Positions 6,755 to 16,592 of a stretch of DNA of 37,895 nucleotides are shown here, piece by piece. The notes under the pieces were generated by a model that ran no database searches, was not told the origin of the DNA, and saw only the letters and a list, made by a program, of their open reading frames with translations. The stretch is from positions 1 through 37,895 of the forward strand of contig JAGQRE010000022.1 of assembly GCA_020425695.1 (NCBI GenBank). The letters are read 5' to 3'. Origin of the DNA: Planctomycetota bacterium. Lineage in GTDB: Bacteria > Planctomycetota > UBA8742 > UBA2392. Made by a program: the position numbers and the translations under genes. The stretch's first letter is position 1; each line of letters begins with the position of its first letter.

Positions 6755-9604
6755 ATGGCGGGCAAGCCGAAGAAGAAGATCGCCAAGAAAGACGGGCAAA
6801 AGGATGCCTTTGGCGATTCATCAAAAAAGCGAGCGTCATCAAAGAGAGCGCCAAAAGCAAAGGCGGCTCAGGCCAAAAAGCGTGGTGGCAAGAAATCCAA
6901 GCGCGAGATCGAGCAGTACCAGCACAAGGAAGCTAAGCGCCTCAACAACCCCGACGTGGGTTTGATCAATACGGCCACGGATCCTGACAAGACGCCGACG
7001 AAGAAGACGTACCAGTACGACCCGCATCTGGACCCGCAGCTTCAGTGGGCAGGCAAGGCCGAGCACACCAGCTTTGATGTTCCCACCGTTAGCCTGCATG
7101 TGCATGAACGCATTGATCCGTTCACCATCATTCAGGCCGTGAAGCGCAGGAATGGGCCACCAAAGCAGCAGAACCTGTTCTCAAGGCCAACGCAGAACCT
7201 GCGCTACAAGGAAGCCATCGACTTCTACAAGCACTCCCACGGCTGGTCGAACCGCATGATCGCGGGTGACAGCCTGCTAGTGATGAACAGCCTGCTTGAG
7301 AAGGAAGGGTTAGGCGGGCAAGTCCAGATGGTCTTCATCGATCCGCCCTACGGCATCAAGTACGGCAGCAACTTCCAGCCGTTTGTGAACAAGCGAGAAG
7401 TAACGGATAGAAGAGATGAGGATCTGACTCAAGAACCTGAGATGATTCGAGCATTCAGGGACACTTGGGAGACAGGCATACACAGCTACCTCAATTACTT
7501 GCGCGATAGACTACTACTGTCTCGTCAGTTGCTGAATGAAAGCGGCTCCTGCTTTGTCCAAATCAATGATGAAAATGTTCACAGGGTAAGAGACCTGATG
7601 GACGAAGTGTTCGGTAGCGAAAATTTCGTGAGCTGCATTACGTTCAGCACTACGTCCAGCCTGTCTGCAAATGTATTGCCGAGAAGTGGCGACTACATCG
7701 TCTGGTACGCCCGATCCATCAAGCATCTCAAATACCATCACCTGTATGCACCACGCGGGTTGGAAGACGATGTTGGAAACAGATACACGAGAGTGGAGCT
7801 TGCCGATGGTTCCCGAAGGGTGATGACATCGAGCGAACGAAAGAATCCAGCGACGCTTCCGGCTGGCAGTCGAGTCTATAGACACGACAACTTGACATCA
7901 GCGGGTGGTTCAAGCACGGCGTACTCGTATGAGTTTGACGGGACCGAATACCATCCCGGCAAGGGGCATTGGAAAACACATGCCGCAGGTATGCGTAATC
8001 TTGATATTGCACGGCGCTTGGCAGCACCAACCAAGAATTCGCTAACTTACGTACGTTACATAGATGACTTCCCGTTTCAAGCGTACTCGAATGTATGGAC
8101 AGACACGCAGACCGGTGCATTCACCGATCCGAAGATCTATGCGGTTCAAACGAACACCAAGGTGATCCAGCGTTGCATGTTGATGACGACGGATCCGGGC
8201 GATTTGGTGCTAGATCCCACGTGCGGTTCTGGGACGACCCCCTACGTTGCCGAGATGTGGGCAAGACGGTGGATAACTTGCGATTCAAGCCGCGTGTCCT
8301 TGGCCCTTGCCAAACAAAGACTAATGACCGCTGTATTCGAGTTCTACGAACTTGCGCGCCCTGAAGAAGGGATCGTAGCGGGGCTTAGTTACAAGACCAC
8401 TCCACACGTCACGCTAGGCTCGATTGCGAATAATCCCGAAATCAAATCGGGAATGTCAACAGAGGCGGTTCAGGCCGCTATCGAGCGACACGCGCCTCAA
8501 GAAACCCTGTATGATTCCCCATTGGTGGACGGCTCCCGCGTTCGTGTGACCGGCCCGTTCACAATTGAGGCAGTTCCTTCACCATCCGCAGTGTCACCTA
8601 CTGAACTTGCTCAGGGCGGAAAGAAGCTTGCCAATCTTGATGCCAACAAGACGATTCCGGGGATGGAAGATCCTGACGGCAAGAACAAGCTTGGCTTCAC
8701 AGAAGCTGACAACTCTGTCGCTCGATCCGGTGAAACTCTGCGCCAACAGGAGTGGCGCGATGAACTCCTGAAGTGTGGCGTGCGTGCCAAGGGTGGTGCG
8801 GTGATGAAATTCAGTAGCGTTGAACCATTGGCAGGTACACGCTGGGTTCACGCCGATGCTGAATCCGAAGACGGTAAGCGCATCGTGGTATCGTTCGGCC
8901 CGGAACACGCGCCGCTGGAACAGCGTCAGGTCGAGAAGGCCATTGATGAATCATTCCAGCTAAGGCCGAAACCGGCAGTGGTGTTATTCGCGTCTTTCCA
9001 CTTCGATCCTGAAGCCGCCAAGGATATTGATGATCTTACGGAAGACAAGGTTGGCATGCAGGTGCTGAAGGTGCAGATGAACACCGACCTGCTGACCGAC
9101 GATCTCAAGAAGAAACGCAGCAGCAACGAAAGCTTCTGGATGGTCGGCCAGCCTGATGTAGCCGTCCGCAAGCTCACGAAAGATGAGCTGAAGCAACACA
9201 AGAAGGTGATTGCTGACCAGCTTCCGAATGATGAGAAGCGCTGCAAGTCGGAGCAAGCGCTGCTTGAACATCAGTACGTCGTCGAAGTCGCGGGGTTCGA
9301 CTACTACAACCCGAAGAACGGCAAGGTCGAGAGTGGTGGTCCTGACAAGATCGCCATGTGGATGATCGACACCGACTACAACGGGCGCAGCCTGTTGCCA
9401 CATCAGGTGTTCTTCCCGATGGCCGGAAAGCAAGAAGGCTGGGCCAAGCTCGCCAAAAGCCTGAAGGCCGAAATTGATGAAGAGCTAATCGAACACTACC
9501 GGGGAACGGTAAGCCTACCGTTCGATCCCGGCCCAAACAAAACCGTGGCCGTGAAAATCATCGACGACCGTGGCATCGAAAGCCTGCGCTTGCTGGAAGT
9601 TTAG
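6755..9604 (+). CDS. Type III-like DNA methyltransferase (Mod subunit)
   Basis: Adenine-specific (or N4-cytosine) DNA methyltransferase of the beta class. The catalytic motif DPPYG (196-200) comes before the SAM-binding motif DPTCGSGTT (487-495), the order used by type III Mod proteins. The first 60 residues are strikingly Lys-rich. The part after motif I is about 450 residues long, making 949 residues in total against roughly 600-700 for classical Mod. It contains acidic and mixed segments and probably interacts with the partner nuclease/helicase. GGAGAG four bases before ATG 6755 fixes the start; ATG 6707 has none. It leads an operon with the Res helicase five genes on, and the next gene starts 25 bases after its stop. 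Confidence 0.9.
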   Translation: MAGKPKKKIAKKDGQKDAFGDSSKKRASSKRAPKAKAAQAKKRGGKKSKREIEQYQHKEAKRLNNPDVGLINTATDPDKTPTKKTYQYDPHLDPQLQWAGKAEHTSFDVPTVSLHVHERIDPFTIIQAVKRRNGPPKQQNLFSRPTQNLRYKEAIDFYKHSHGWSNRMIAGDSLLVMNSLLEKEGLGGQVQMVFIDPPYGIKYGSNFQPFVNKREVTDRRDEDLTQEPEMIRAFRDTWETGIHSYLNYLRDRLLLSRQLLNESGSCFVQINDENVHRVRDLMDEVFGSENFVSCITFSTTSSLSANVLPRSGDYIVWYARSIKHLKYHHLYAPRGLEDDVGNRYTRVELADGSRRVMTSSERKNPATLPAGSRVYRHDNLTSAGGSSTAYSYEFDGTEYHPGKGHWKTHAAGMRNLDIARRLAAPTKNSLTYVRYIDDFPFQAYSNVWTDTQTGAFTDPKIYAVQTNTKVIQRCMLMTTDPGDLVLDPTCGSGTTPYVAEMWARRWITCDSSRVSLALAKQRLMTAVFEFYELARPEEGIVAGLSYKTTPHVTLGSIANNPEIKSGMSTEAVQAAIERHAPQETLYDSPLVDGSRVRVTGPFTIEAVPSPSAVSPTELAQGGKKLANLDANKTIPGMEDPDGKNKLGFTEADNSVARSGETLRQQEWRDELLKCGVRAKGGAVMKFSSVEPLAGTRWVHADAESEDGKRIVVSFGPEHAPLEQRQVEKAIDESFQLRPKPAVVLFASFHFDPEAAKDIDDLTEDKVGMQVLKVQMNTDLLTDDLKKKRSSNESFWMVGQPDVAVRKLTKDELKQHKKVIADQLPNDEKRCKSEQALLEHQYVVEVAGFDYYNPKNGKVESGGPDKIAMWMIDTDYNGRSLLPHQVFFPMAGKQEGWAKLAKSLKAEIDEELIEHYRGTVSLPFDPGPNKTVAVKIIDDRGIESLRLLEV

Positions 9605-9629
9605 GCTCTGCCTTCCCGGAGGAGAAGCA

Positions 9630-10172
9630 ATGTCAACCAAGGTCATAGAACTTGCAAACGATGATGACGCCCAGGCGTTCATTGAGACGATCACCAAGTC
9701 CTCAAGTAAACTCTTCGAATCACTCACCAAGTTTCGCGGCGGTGGCGGCCCTCAGTTGATCGACAAGCTGAAGTTCACAGAATTCGGCTGCGACCCACTC
9801 AACGCAGACCGCCCCCTCAATGTCATCGAACAGATTAACCAAACGGCCACCTATCTCGTGTCTTTCTGTGCAGCTCGTGTACTGTTTGATTTACACAAGG
9901 ACCCGCTCGCCAAAGGGCTGCGAGTGAACCTTGGCACGAGCGCGGGCACAGACATCGAAAGCATGGAGCTTGGTGTCCTTGGCGCTGAGGTGTTTGCAGC
10001 AGTTCGTCCCTCAAACAACAACAAGCTGAACAAAGACATCGACCGCATGAAAAAGCATCACGCCAAGCATAAGTACGTCTGCTACTACTCTCCGAACCAG
10101 AGTGATGAACAGTTCAAGGAGATGCAGGTCGTTGAGGACGTGAGGGTGCTGTTCGTCAACATCAACAGGTAG
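9630..10172 (+). CDS. Small RM-operon protein, possible PD-(D/E)XK-like nuclease fold
   Basis: A 180-residue soluble protein with a strong GGAGGAG ribosome binding site before ATG 9630. The core segment TDIESMELGVLGAEVFAAVRP (D108 and E120), followed by NNKLNKD, has the strand pattern of a degraded PD-(D/E)XK nuclease (Asp, then Glu in a beta strand), but no clear ExK or QxK is present. It could instead be a structural or specificity subunit. It is placed between the methyltransferase and the GHKL ATPase-nuclease in the same operon, with 110 bases before the next start. No named family recognised. Confidence 0.55.
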   Translation: MSTKVIELANDDDAQAFIETITKSSSKLFESLTKFRGGGGPQLIDKLKFTEFGCDPLNADRPLNVIEQINQTATYLVSFCAARVLFDLHKDPLAKGLRVNLGTSAGTDIESMELGVLGAEVFAAVRPSNNNKLNKDIDRMKKHHAKHKYVCYYSPNQSDEQFKEMQVVEDVRVLFVNINR

Positions 10173-10282
10173 AGAGTTCAACCCGAAGGTGCTTGGCGCA
10201 TAGCGTACACGACAGCGAGAGATGAAGGGGTTGACACAATTCTGACGGCCCGTGAGTAGGCCGAAGTAACACGGAGTAGCGA

Positions 10283-12304
10283 ATGGATTTCCAGATTGAA
10301 GGGATGATTGGGACGCTCAAGTTTGGAGCCGCGAAGCATCTGCTTCCTCTTTTTGAAGCAGTGGTGAATTCCATTCAGGCGATTGAAGAAGCCGATAACG
10401 GTCGCGGAAACATTGAGATACGGATCCTACGTGATACTTCCCAAGGGACGATTGTTGACGAAGCAAAGGAGCATTTGGACATCATCGGCTTTGAAGTCAT
10501 TGACGATGGGATCGGTTTCAATGACGACAACTACCGCTCCTTCGACACGTCGTTTTCGACATACAAAGCTGCAAAGGGGGGCAAGGGTGTCGGGAGATTT
10601 AGCTGGCTCGTAGTCTTCTCGTCCGCCGCCGTAGAGAGTCGCTACAAGGCAGAAGGTGAGATGAAATGCCGTAGTTTTGATTTTGTGCCGAGAGGGAGAG
10701 GGATCGAAGGTCACAAGGAAAGCGCGTCAGAGAGAACGACACGTCGGACTGTGGTAAAGTTGAACGGCTTTCGCGACAAGTATCGGAAGGCGTGTCCTAA
10801 GAAGGTCGAAACCATTGCGGCAAAGATCGTCGAGAATTGCCTTGAATACTTCCTGAGAAACAACTGTCCACGGATGCTGCTCAGCGATGTGGTGACCGGA
10901 AACACCGTAAGCCTGAACGACGAATTCAAGAGCCAGCTTGTCGGCAGCGCATCCCAATCGGAGTTCACGGTCAAGGGCCAGCCCTTCACACTGAAAGGAC
11001 TTCGCCTTTCACCGAGCCACGCGAAGGAACACGTCGTTCACTACTGTGCGAATGAACGAGTGGTGAAGTCGGAACGACTCGCCGGTCGCATTGACGACCT
11101 AGCCAAAACTTTAACAGACGATGAGGGCCGGGAGTTTCGCTATGCGGGCTACATCAGCGCAAGCGCTCTCGATTCACTTGTAACACAAGACAGAACAGAT
11201 TTCGCGATAGATGAGTCTGCCGACGGCATGTTCGAAGACACGTTGGACTGGAAGACCATACAGCAGGATGTCGAGACAGCGTGCGCGGAACAACTGAAAC
11301 CGTTCACCAAATCCGTCGCCGCAGATAAGGATGCTCGCATTGAGAAATTCATTGAAACTGAAGGGCCGATGTATCGGCCAGTCCTCAAGTACATAGATGA
11401 CAAGGTTCGCAGGCTCGATCCGGGTGTAAATGACAAGCAGCTCGATCAGGAACTGTACCGCGCACTTCAAGATGTTCAAGTGGAGTTGAAAGCTGAGGGC
11501 AAGGAACTGCTTGAGCTGGAGCCTTCAGATCATGACTTCGAAGGGTACACCGAGCGAGTAAAGAGCTACTTCGACAAGGTTGGGGATATCAACCAGTCAG
11601 ATCTCGCTCGCTATGTATGCCACCGTAGGGCGGTCCTAGACTTCCTTCAACATCAGCTCTCTCGAACGGATACAGGCAAGTACCCGTTGGAAGAGTGCGT
11701 TCACAACGTGATCTTTCCAATGGGAAAGACATCAAACGATGTGCCGTTCCTAAAACACCAACTCTGGTTGGTTGACGAAAAGCTGGTGTACCACCGTTAC
11801 TTGGCATCGGACAAGCCGCTGAGGAGTATGGACGTTCTAGATACCAAGAGCGCGAGGGAGCCAGACATCATAGTTTTTGACAAGGCGTGTGCGTTGGTGA
11901 ACGAGCCTGATGCTCCATTTGGTTCGGTAATCGTGGTCGAGTTTAAGCGGCCAATGCGCAAGAACTACAACGAAGAAGAGAACCCTGTTCAGCAAGTTTA
12001 CAACTATGTACGAGAGGTACGAGACGGCAAGGCACTGATGCCCAATGGCAGGCCAGTTGAAGTCAAACCCAATGTTCCGTTCTACTGCTACGTCGTCTGT
12101 GACATCACCGAAAAGCTCCGGGGTCAGATAGATCTTCTGGACCTTACCCCAATGCCCGACGGGCAGGGATTCTTCCAGTTTCACAAGAAGCTCAATGCCT
12201 ACTTAGAACTCGTGTCCTATACGAAGATGATTACAGACGCCAAGAAGCGCAACGCCGTGTTTTTCGACATGCTCAAGTTGCCGACAAACATCAACGGCAT
12301 GTGA
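10283..12304 (+). CDS. GHKL (MutL/MORC-like) ATPase fused to a PD-(D/E)XK nuclease
   Basis: The N-terminal GHKL ATPase shows all nucleotide-binding boxes: N box LFEAVVNSIQA (E25, N29), G1 box DDGIG (74-78), and a lid motif GGKGVGR (99-105). The C-terminal nuclease shows EPDIIVF (D528) and VVEFKRP (E553, K555), the D...ExK core of restriction endonucleases. Fusions of MutL/MORC-type ATPases with restriction nucleases in RM operons were described by Iyer, Abhiman and Aravind (2008) as the likely source of eukaryotic MORC proteins. ATP-driven dimer closure is expected to act as a clamp on DNA. The protein is 673 residues, the start is clear, and the gene lies mid-operon between a small protein and a HEPN-like gene. 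Domain calls are strong; the role within this RM system is inferred. Confidence 0.88.
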   Translation: MDFQIEGMIGTLKFGAAKHLLPLFEAVVNSIQAIEEADNGRGNIEIRILRDTSQGTIVDEAKEHLDIIGFEVIDDGIGFNDDNYRSFDTSFSTYKAAKGGKGVGRFSWLVVFSSAAVESRYKAEGEMKCRSFDFVPRGRGIEGHKESASERTTRRTVVKLNGFRDKYRKACPKKVETIAAKIVENCLEYFLRNNCPRMLLSDVVTGNTVSLNDEFKSQLVGSASQSEFTVKGQPFTLKGLRLSPSHAKEHVVHYCANERVVKSERLAGRIDDLAKTLTDDEGREFRYAGYISASALDSLVTQDRTDFAIDESADGMFEDTLDWKTIQQDVETACAEQLKPFTKSVAADKDARIEKFIETEGPMYRPVLKYIDDKVRRLDPGVNDKQLDQELYRALQDVQVELKAEGKELLELEPSDHDFEGYTERVKSYFDKVGDINQSDLARYVCHRRAVLDFLQHQLSRTDTGKYPLEECVHNVIFPMGKTSNDVPFLKHQLWLVDEKLVYHRYLASDKPLRSMDVLDTKSAREPDIIVFDKACALVNEPDAPFGSVIVVEFKRPMRKNYNEEENPVQQVYNYVREVRDGKALMPNGRPVEVKPNVPFYCYVVCDITEKLRGQIDLLDLTPMPDGQGFFQFHKKLNAYLELVSYTKMITDAKKRNAVFFDMLKLPTNINGM

Positions 12305-12344
12305 GCGTTGGTGACACGCGGCAACACGTAAAACGGAGTCGTCA

Positions 12345-13571
12345 TTGCCAGATAGAAGCATTTTCAACCAAGTCGCAATCAAACTTAACGATGCTTCGCA
12401 TGGTGGAGGCAAACCCATACCTCCTGCGTTGTATGAAGACAGGATATGGTTGCGAGCTGCGGTAAAGCTCGACCGCTCAGTAGTCATTGGCAACTTGAAA
12501 GAAGGAAACCAAAGGACGCCAGAGTCCATACCTCAATGGCCGAGTCCGCGTGATGGTAAGCGAGTAAGATTCGAGATCGGAACAGAACTTCCGGTGTACC
12601 TTCCCAATCGCAACGACGAATGGGAGTACGAGATAGAGCACGCTGGCAATCAGATGTTGGTCGCAAATCGCATGGTGAAGTATCGTTTCACCACAGCGGA
12701 AGACGAGATGAGTGGCTACCAGCATTTCGTGGCTCACCACCATTTCCTGCCTGAGATAACAAAGAAAGCTCTAGGCAACACAGTGTTTGTTGACCCCATG
12801 CGGACATTTGTCTCGATGCCGTTCTACGTGGATGAGGGGTCGTCCAACGCAGTCTTTGAAAGCAAGTTTTGGAAGTGGAGCGACAAACTGCTTGCCGGGG
12901 CAAATGCGATGCTGGATGCCATCAGAGTCTGTTCAGCAAATGAGCAGGACTTCCACCTCAATACCAACTCTCGCCCGATCTTCGTTGTCGCCGCGTGGCT
13001 GGAAGGAGAACTTGTTCCGGGCCAAATCGAGTGTCATCAGGTGGCTGGCAACGTGTTTGAGGCTGCTCTATTGCCAACGTCTGGCTTCACTCCAGATCAA
13101 TGGAAGCGCGTAGATGCGATTCTCTCTGATCAGGAAAATCTCAAACGCGGTGATGTTGCGCTCTCTCAGGCGAAGACGTTCAAGCGGTTTGGGTACTTGG
13201 ACTTGGCGGTGATCCATTTGTGCGTTGCGGCGGAGAGCTTGCTTGGTGCGAAGTATGAGCAGCACTTGTTGTCAAACGGTGTGCCGGAGCGGTCAATTCG
13301 CGACCGTATCCGTGAGATATCAACGCTGTCTCTCTTGTTAAGCGTACACACGTACTTGTTCGTTGATCTTGGTGCAGATCAACGCGCTCTGGATGCCGTA
13401 AAGGCACTCAATTGGGCACGAGACTGCCGCAACAAAGTCGTCCATCGGGGTGATAGCCAACGGGAAATTGACGAAAACCGACTCAACGGAGCCATCCACG
13501 GGCTGGAATACCTTCGGACGTTGGTCGGGGAAAATACTTCTGAAACAGGCGCAGCAACGTCGGACGAATAG
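12345..13571 (+). CDS. RM-operon protein with C-terminal HEPN-like domain
   Basis: A 408-residue protein that starts at TTG with GGAG six bases upstream; no ATG is available nearby. The N-terminal 270 residues are mixed alpha/beta with no family I recognise. The C-terminal 130 residues are helical (YLDLAVIHLCVAAESLLG ... WARDCRNKVVHRG) and carry R362-N-K-V-V-H367, the Rx4H signature of HEPN domains. Active HEPN domains are ribonucleases used in toxin, abortive-infection and Cas systems, while inactive ones serve as binding modules. It ends three bases before the Res start, so the two are surely co-translated. A suicide RNase linked to failed restriction is possible but unproven. Confidence 0.7.
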   Translation: MPDRSIFNQVAIKLNDASHGGGKPIPPALYEDRIWLRAAVKLDRSVVIGNLKEGNQRTPESIPQWPSPRDGKRVRFEIGTELPVYLPNRNDEWEYEIEHAGNQMLVANRMVKYRFTTAEDEMSGYQHFVAHHHFLPEITKKALGNTVFVDPMRTFVSMPFYVDEGSSNAVFESKFWKWSDKLLAGANAMLDAIRVCSANEQDFHLNTNSRPIFVVAAWLEGELVPGQIECHQVAGNVFEAALLPTSGFTPDQWKRVDAILSDQENLKRGDVALSQAKTFKRFGYLDLAVIHLCVAAESLLGAKYEQHLLSNGVPERSIRDRIREISTLSLLLSVHTYLFVDLGADQRALDAVKALNWARDCRNKVVHRGDSQREIDENRLNGAIHGLEYLRTLVGENTSETGAATSDE

Positions 13572-13574
13572 AAA

Positions 13575-16379
13575 ATGGTCGAACAGATTGAGCAACTCAT
13601 CATCAACTCGCCGTTCGAACCTCCAGCACACCACTGGAAGTACGAACGCGAGACTCAGCAGTTTAAGCTGGCCGATGGACGACGGCCTGCTGGCTACGTC
13701 ATCGCCACAGAAGACAGCCAGACTTTCGATGATCCCGGCGTGTTTGTTGAGCTGCCTGAAGTCACGAAGATTCGAGAGCGTGTAGATCAGTGGCGCGAGC
13801 GCGGATATCCCGGAGCCACGGGCATCAGTAAGCGCCTGCTTGAGTTCTGGACTGACCCGGAAGAACGCGAAGATCGCCGATTTTTCTTCTGCCAGCTTGA
13901 AGCTATCGAAACATTGATGTGGTGGGCTGAAGCGCCACCAGCAGAAAAGCAGGGCATTACCATCACTGGTGATGGCGGTGAGTTCGAGCGCCTGTGCTGC
14001 AAGATGGCCACAGGCGCTGGCAAGACAGTGGTGATGGCGATGGCCATTGCATGGCAGGTGATCAACAAGGTCACTTACCCGCAGGATGCCCGATTTGCCA
14101 AGAACGTCTTCGTAGTTGCACCCGGCCTGACGGTGAAGAGCCGATTGAAGGTGTTGGAGCTGGCCGGTCCCGGCAATTTCTACGATGAGTTCAACGTCGT
14201 TCCACCCGGCCTCCGCGACAAACTGCGTCAGGGCAACGTGATGATCGAGAACTGGCACACGTTGAATTGGGAATCCGAAGAACAGATCGGGAAACGCCGT
14301 AGCGTCGATAAGCGTGGTGCAAAGAGCGACCGGGCCTACGTCAACGACGTGCTTAAAGAAATGGCGCGGGCAAAAAACATTCTCGTGATTAACGATGAAG
14401 CTCACCATGCGTGGCGAATTCAGACCGGCCATAAGGTGAAGGGCGTATCCAAGGCTGATGTTGAAGAAGCCACGAAATGGGTTGGTGGTCTGGATCGAAT
14501 TCACAATGTCTGCGGTATTCTGCGGTGCTTGGATTTCTCTGCTACGCCATTTGTACCGAGCGGAAAGAAGTCCAGCGAGGACGCTCTATTCGACTGGATC
14601 GTCAGCGACTTCAGTCTAAACGATGCGATTGAATCCGGGCTGGTGAAAACACCGCGTGTGGTAGTGCGTGATGACGGTGTGCCGGATGCCAAGAGCTACA
14701 AGAGCAAGCTCTACCACATCTACAAGCACGAGTCTGACGATCTCAATCGCAAGGCCGAAGAACACGAGCCTCTTCCTACGCTGGTGAAGAATGGCTACTT
14801 CTTGTTGGGCAAGGATTGGCTGGATACCCGTGAGGCGTGGGCTAAGGCTGGTCATCCGGTGCCACCAGTAATGATCACGGTGGCCAACCGTACGGAGACG
14901 GCGGCGCGTATTAAATACAGCTTCGACAAGGAACGTATCCAGATTCCTGAGCTTTGTGACGAAGCGCGAACGTTGCATATCGACAGCAAGGTGCTGGACA
15001 AGGCTGAAGCGGCGGAAGAGCCGGTCGAGATTATTACCCGCAATGATGATGACGAAGACGATAGTGACGGCCCGGTAGAAAGGAAACTTACCAAAAAACA
15101 GCAAGCCGAATTGCTGCGGCAGCAGGTGGATACCGTTGGCCATGTTGGTGAACCCGGCGAACAGATTCAGAACGTCATTTCAGTAGGCATGCTGTCTGAA
15201 GGCTGGGACGCGAAGACCGTCACGCACATCATGGGCCTGCGGGCGTTCAGCAGTCAGCTACTGTGCGAGCAGGTTGTCGGGCGTGGGCTGAGACGCACCA
15301 GCTACGACACTTATGAGGACGAACAAGGCAGGAAAATGTTTGCCGCAGAGCATGTAAACATCTTCGGCGTGCCGTTTACGTTTTTACCACATGAAGGCGG
15401 GGAAGGATCTCCACCACCTCCACCAGCACCAAAGACGCGGATTGAAGCGTTAGTATCACGGCGGCAGTTTGAGATCAGTTGGCCGAACATCATTCGCATC
15501 GATTCGGTATTACGACCACAGTTGACGCTGGATCTTGATGCGGTGAAGCCTCTGGAACTGGATGCGCTTGATACTCGCGTGACAGCGGAAATGGCACCAA
15601 CGATTGATGGAAAGCCAGATCTCACCAAGCTCAGCCAGATTCAGTTGGAAGAGTTGGCCAAGTGCCAGAGATTGCAGCGGATGGTGTTCCAGACTGCTGC
15701 CGACCTGTATGAGTCGATGAAGGGCAAGTGGAAAGGCAGCAAGGAAATGCTGCTGGCGCAACTTATTGGCATTGCCGATCAGGTGTTCAGGTCCAAGATC
15801 ATCAAGATCTCGCCGCCGTTGTTTGAGCAGGATGAATTCCGGCGACGGATTATGCTCACGATGAACATGACGACGATCTTTGAACACATCAAGCAGCACA
15901 TCAACGAGCAGAACGTCACGAGCCTTGAGCCGCAGTTTGATGCCGAAAAGCCGATCCGCAGCACTGGTGATATGCCGGTCTGGTACACAGGCAAGCCCTG
16001 TGCCCCGACGCTGCATTCGCATGTAAGCCACTGTGTGTTCGACAGCGCGTGGGAATCAAGCGAAGAGTTCATCATCGACCACAGCGATCTCGTGGATGCA
16101 TGGGTGAAAAACGACCATCTGGGCTTCGAGATCCACTACGTGTTCGCCGGAGCAAGATCAAAGTTCAGGCCGGACTTCATCATCAGGCTGAAGAACGGCG
16201 TGATGCTGGTGCTGGAAGTGAAGGGCCAAGATTCACCAAAGAACAAAGCGAAACGCGCCGCGATGAAGGAATGGGTTGAAGCAGTGAACCTGCATGGTGC
16301 GTTCGGACGCTGGGCGTTTGGCGTAAGCTTCGCACCGGGTGAAGTGGTTGAAGTCCTTTTGGGTCTCAGTGGCGACTGA
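13575..16379 (+). CDS. Type III-like restriction helicase-nuclease (Res subunit, BPTD_3080-like)
   Basis: A superfamily 2 DEAH helicase with a C-terminal endonuclease. Walker A is ATGAGKT (145-151, K150), Walker B is DEAH (274-277), LDFSATPF is the SAT motif, and VVGRGLRR is motif VI. The C terminus shows FRPDFIIRL (D867) and VLEVKG (E881, K883), a PD-(D/E)XK active site. At 934 residues the layout matches the type III Res subunit family that NCBI names BPTD_3080. It should translocate on DNA from unmodified sites recognised by Mod and cut foreign DNA. It is the last gene of the RM operon and starts three bases after the HEPN gene. No frameshift or missing motif is seen, so the system looks intact. 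Confidence 0.92.
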   Translation: MVEQIEQLIINSPFEPPAHHWKYERETQQFKLADGRRPAGYVIATEDSQTFDDPGVFVELPEVTKIRERVDQWRERGYPGATGISKRLLEFWTDPEEREDRRFFFCQLEAIETLMWWAEAPPAEKQGITITGDGGEFERLCCKMATGAGKTVVMAMAIAWQVINKVTYPQDARFAKNVFVVAPGLTVKSRLKVLELAGPGNFYDEFNVVPPGLRDKLRQGNVMIENWHTLNWESEEQIGKRRSVDKRGAKSDRAYVNDVLKEMARAKNILVINDEAHHAWRIQTGHKVKGVSKADVEEATKWVGGLDRIHNVCGILRCLDFSATPFVPSGKKSSEDALFDWIVSDFSLNDAIESGLVKTPRVVVRDDGVPDAKSYKSKLYHIYKHESDDLNRKAEEHEPLPTLVKNGYFLLGKDWLDTREAWAKAGHPVPPVMITVANRTETAARIKYSFDKERIQIPELCDEARTLHIDSKVLDKAEAAEEPVEIITRNDDDEDDSDGPVERKLTKKQQAELLRQQVDTVGHVGEPGEQIQNVISVGMLSEGWDAKTVTHIMGLRAFSSQLLCEQVVGRGLRRTSYDTYEDEQGRKMFAAEHVNIFGVPFTFLPHEGGEGSPPPPPAPKTRIEALVSRRQFEISWPNIIRIDSVLRPQLTLDLDAVKPLELDALDTRVTAEMAPTIDGKPDLTKLSQIQLEELAKCQRLQRMVFQTAADLYESMKGKWKGSKEMLLAQLIGIADQVFRSKIIKISPPLFEQDEFRRRIMLTMNMTTIFEHIKQHINEQNVTSLEPQFDAEKPIRSTGDMPVWYTGKPCAPTLHSHVSHCVFDSAWESSEEFIIDHSDLVDAWVKNDHLGFEIHYVFAGARSKFRPDFIIRLKNGVMLVLEVKGQDSPKNKAKRAAMKEWVEAVNLHGAFGRWAFGVSFAPGEVVEVLLGLSGD

Positions 16380-16542
16380 TGAGCGCGTCGCGAGTTCGGC
16401 ATGGAGTTGAGCGACGGAAGCCCAGATAATCGTGCCATTGAGTAGTTTAGGTCATGCGGGGAGATCAAGACAGCTCGTCAACATCTTATCCACACCGGGA
16501 GCAGCTTTCGGTGTCGCATAACATGTTAGGTTATCTCAACAA

Positions 16543-16592
16543 CGTCAGGTGGATCGCTCAAGTGTGGCTGACGAGTGGCTGAGCACCTGACG
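16543..16592 (+). promoter_or_regulatory. Stem-loop directly before the deaminase ribosome binding site
   Basis: CGTCAGGTG (16543-16551) and CACCTGACG (16584-16592) form a perfect 9-bp stem. An inner CTCA/TGAG stem is possible, and the loop holds two copies of GTGGCTGA. The stem's last base touches the GGGGAG ribosome binding site. Vibrio AvcD is held inactive by an RNA (AvcI) encoded just upstream, so a structured RNA here is plausible but unproven. The rest of the 16380-16602 gap shows nothing clear. Confidence 0.45.

Noticed and set aside
13338..14504. Long minus-strand open frame (388 residues)
   Set aside because: It lies across the HEPN and Res genes, whose plus-strand products have clear motifs; it is an antisense shadow.
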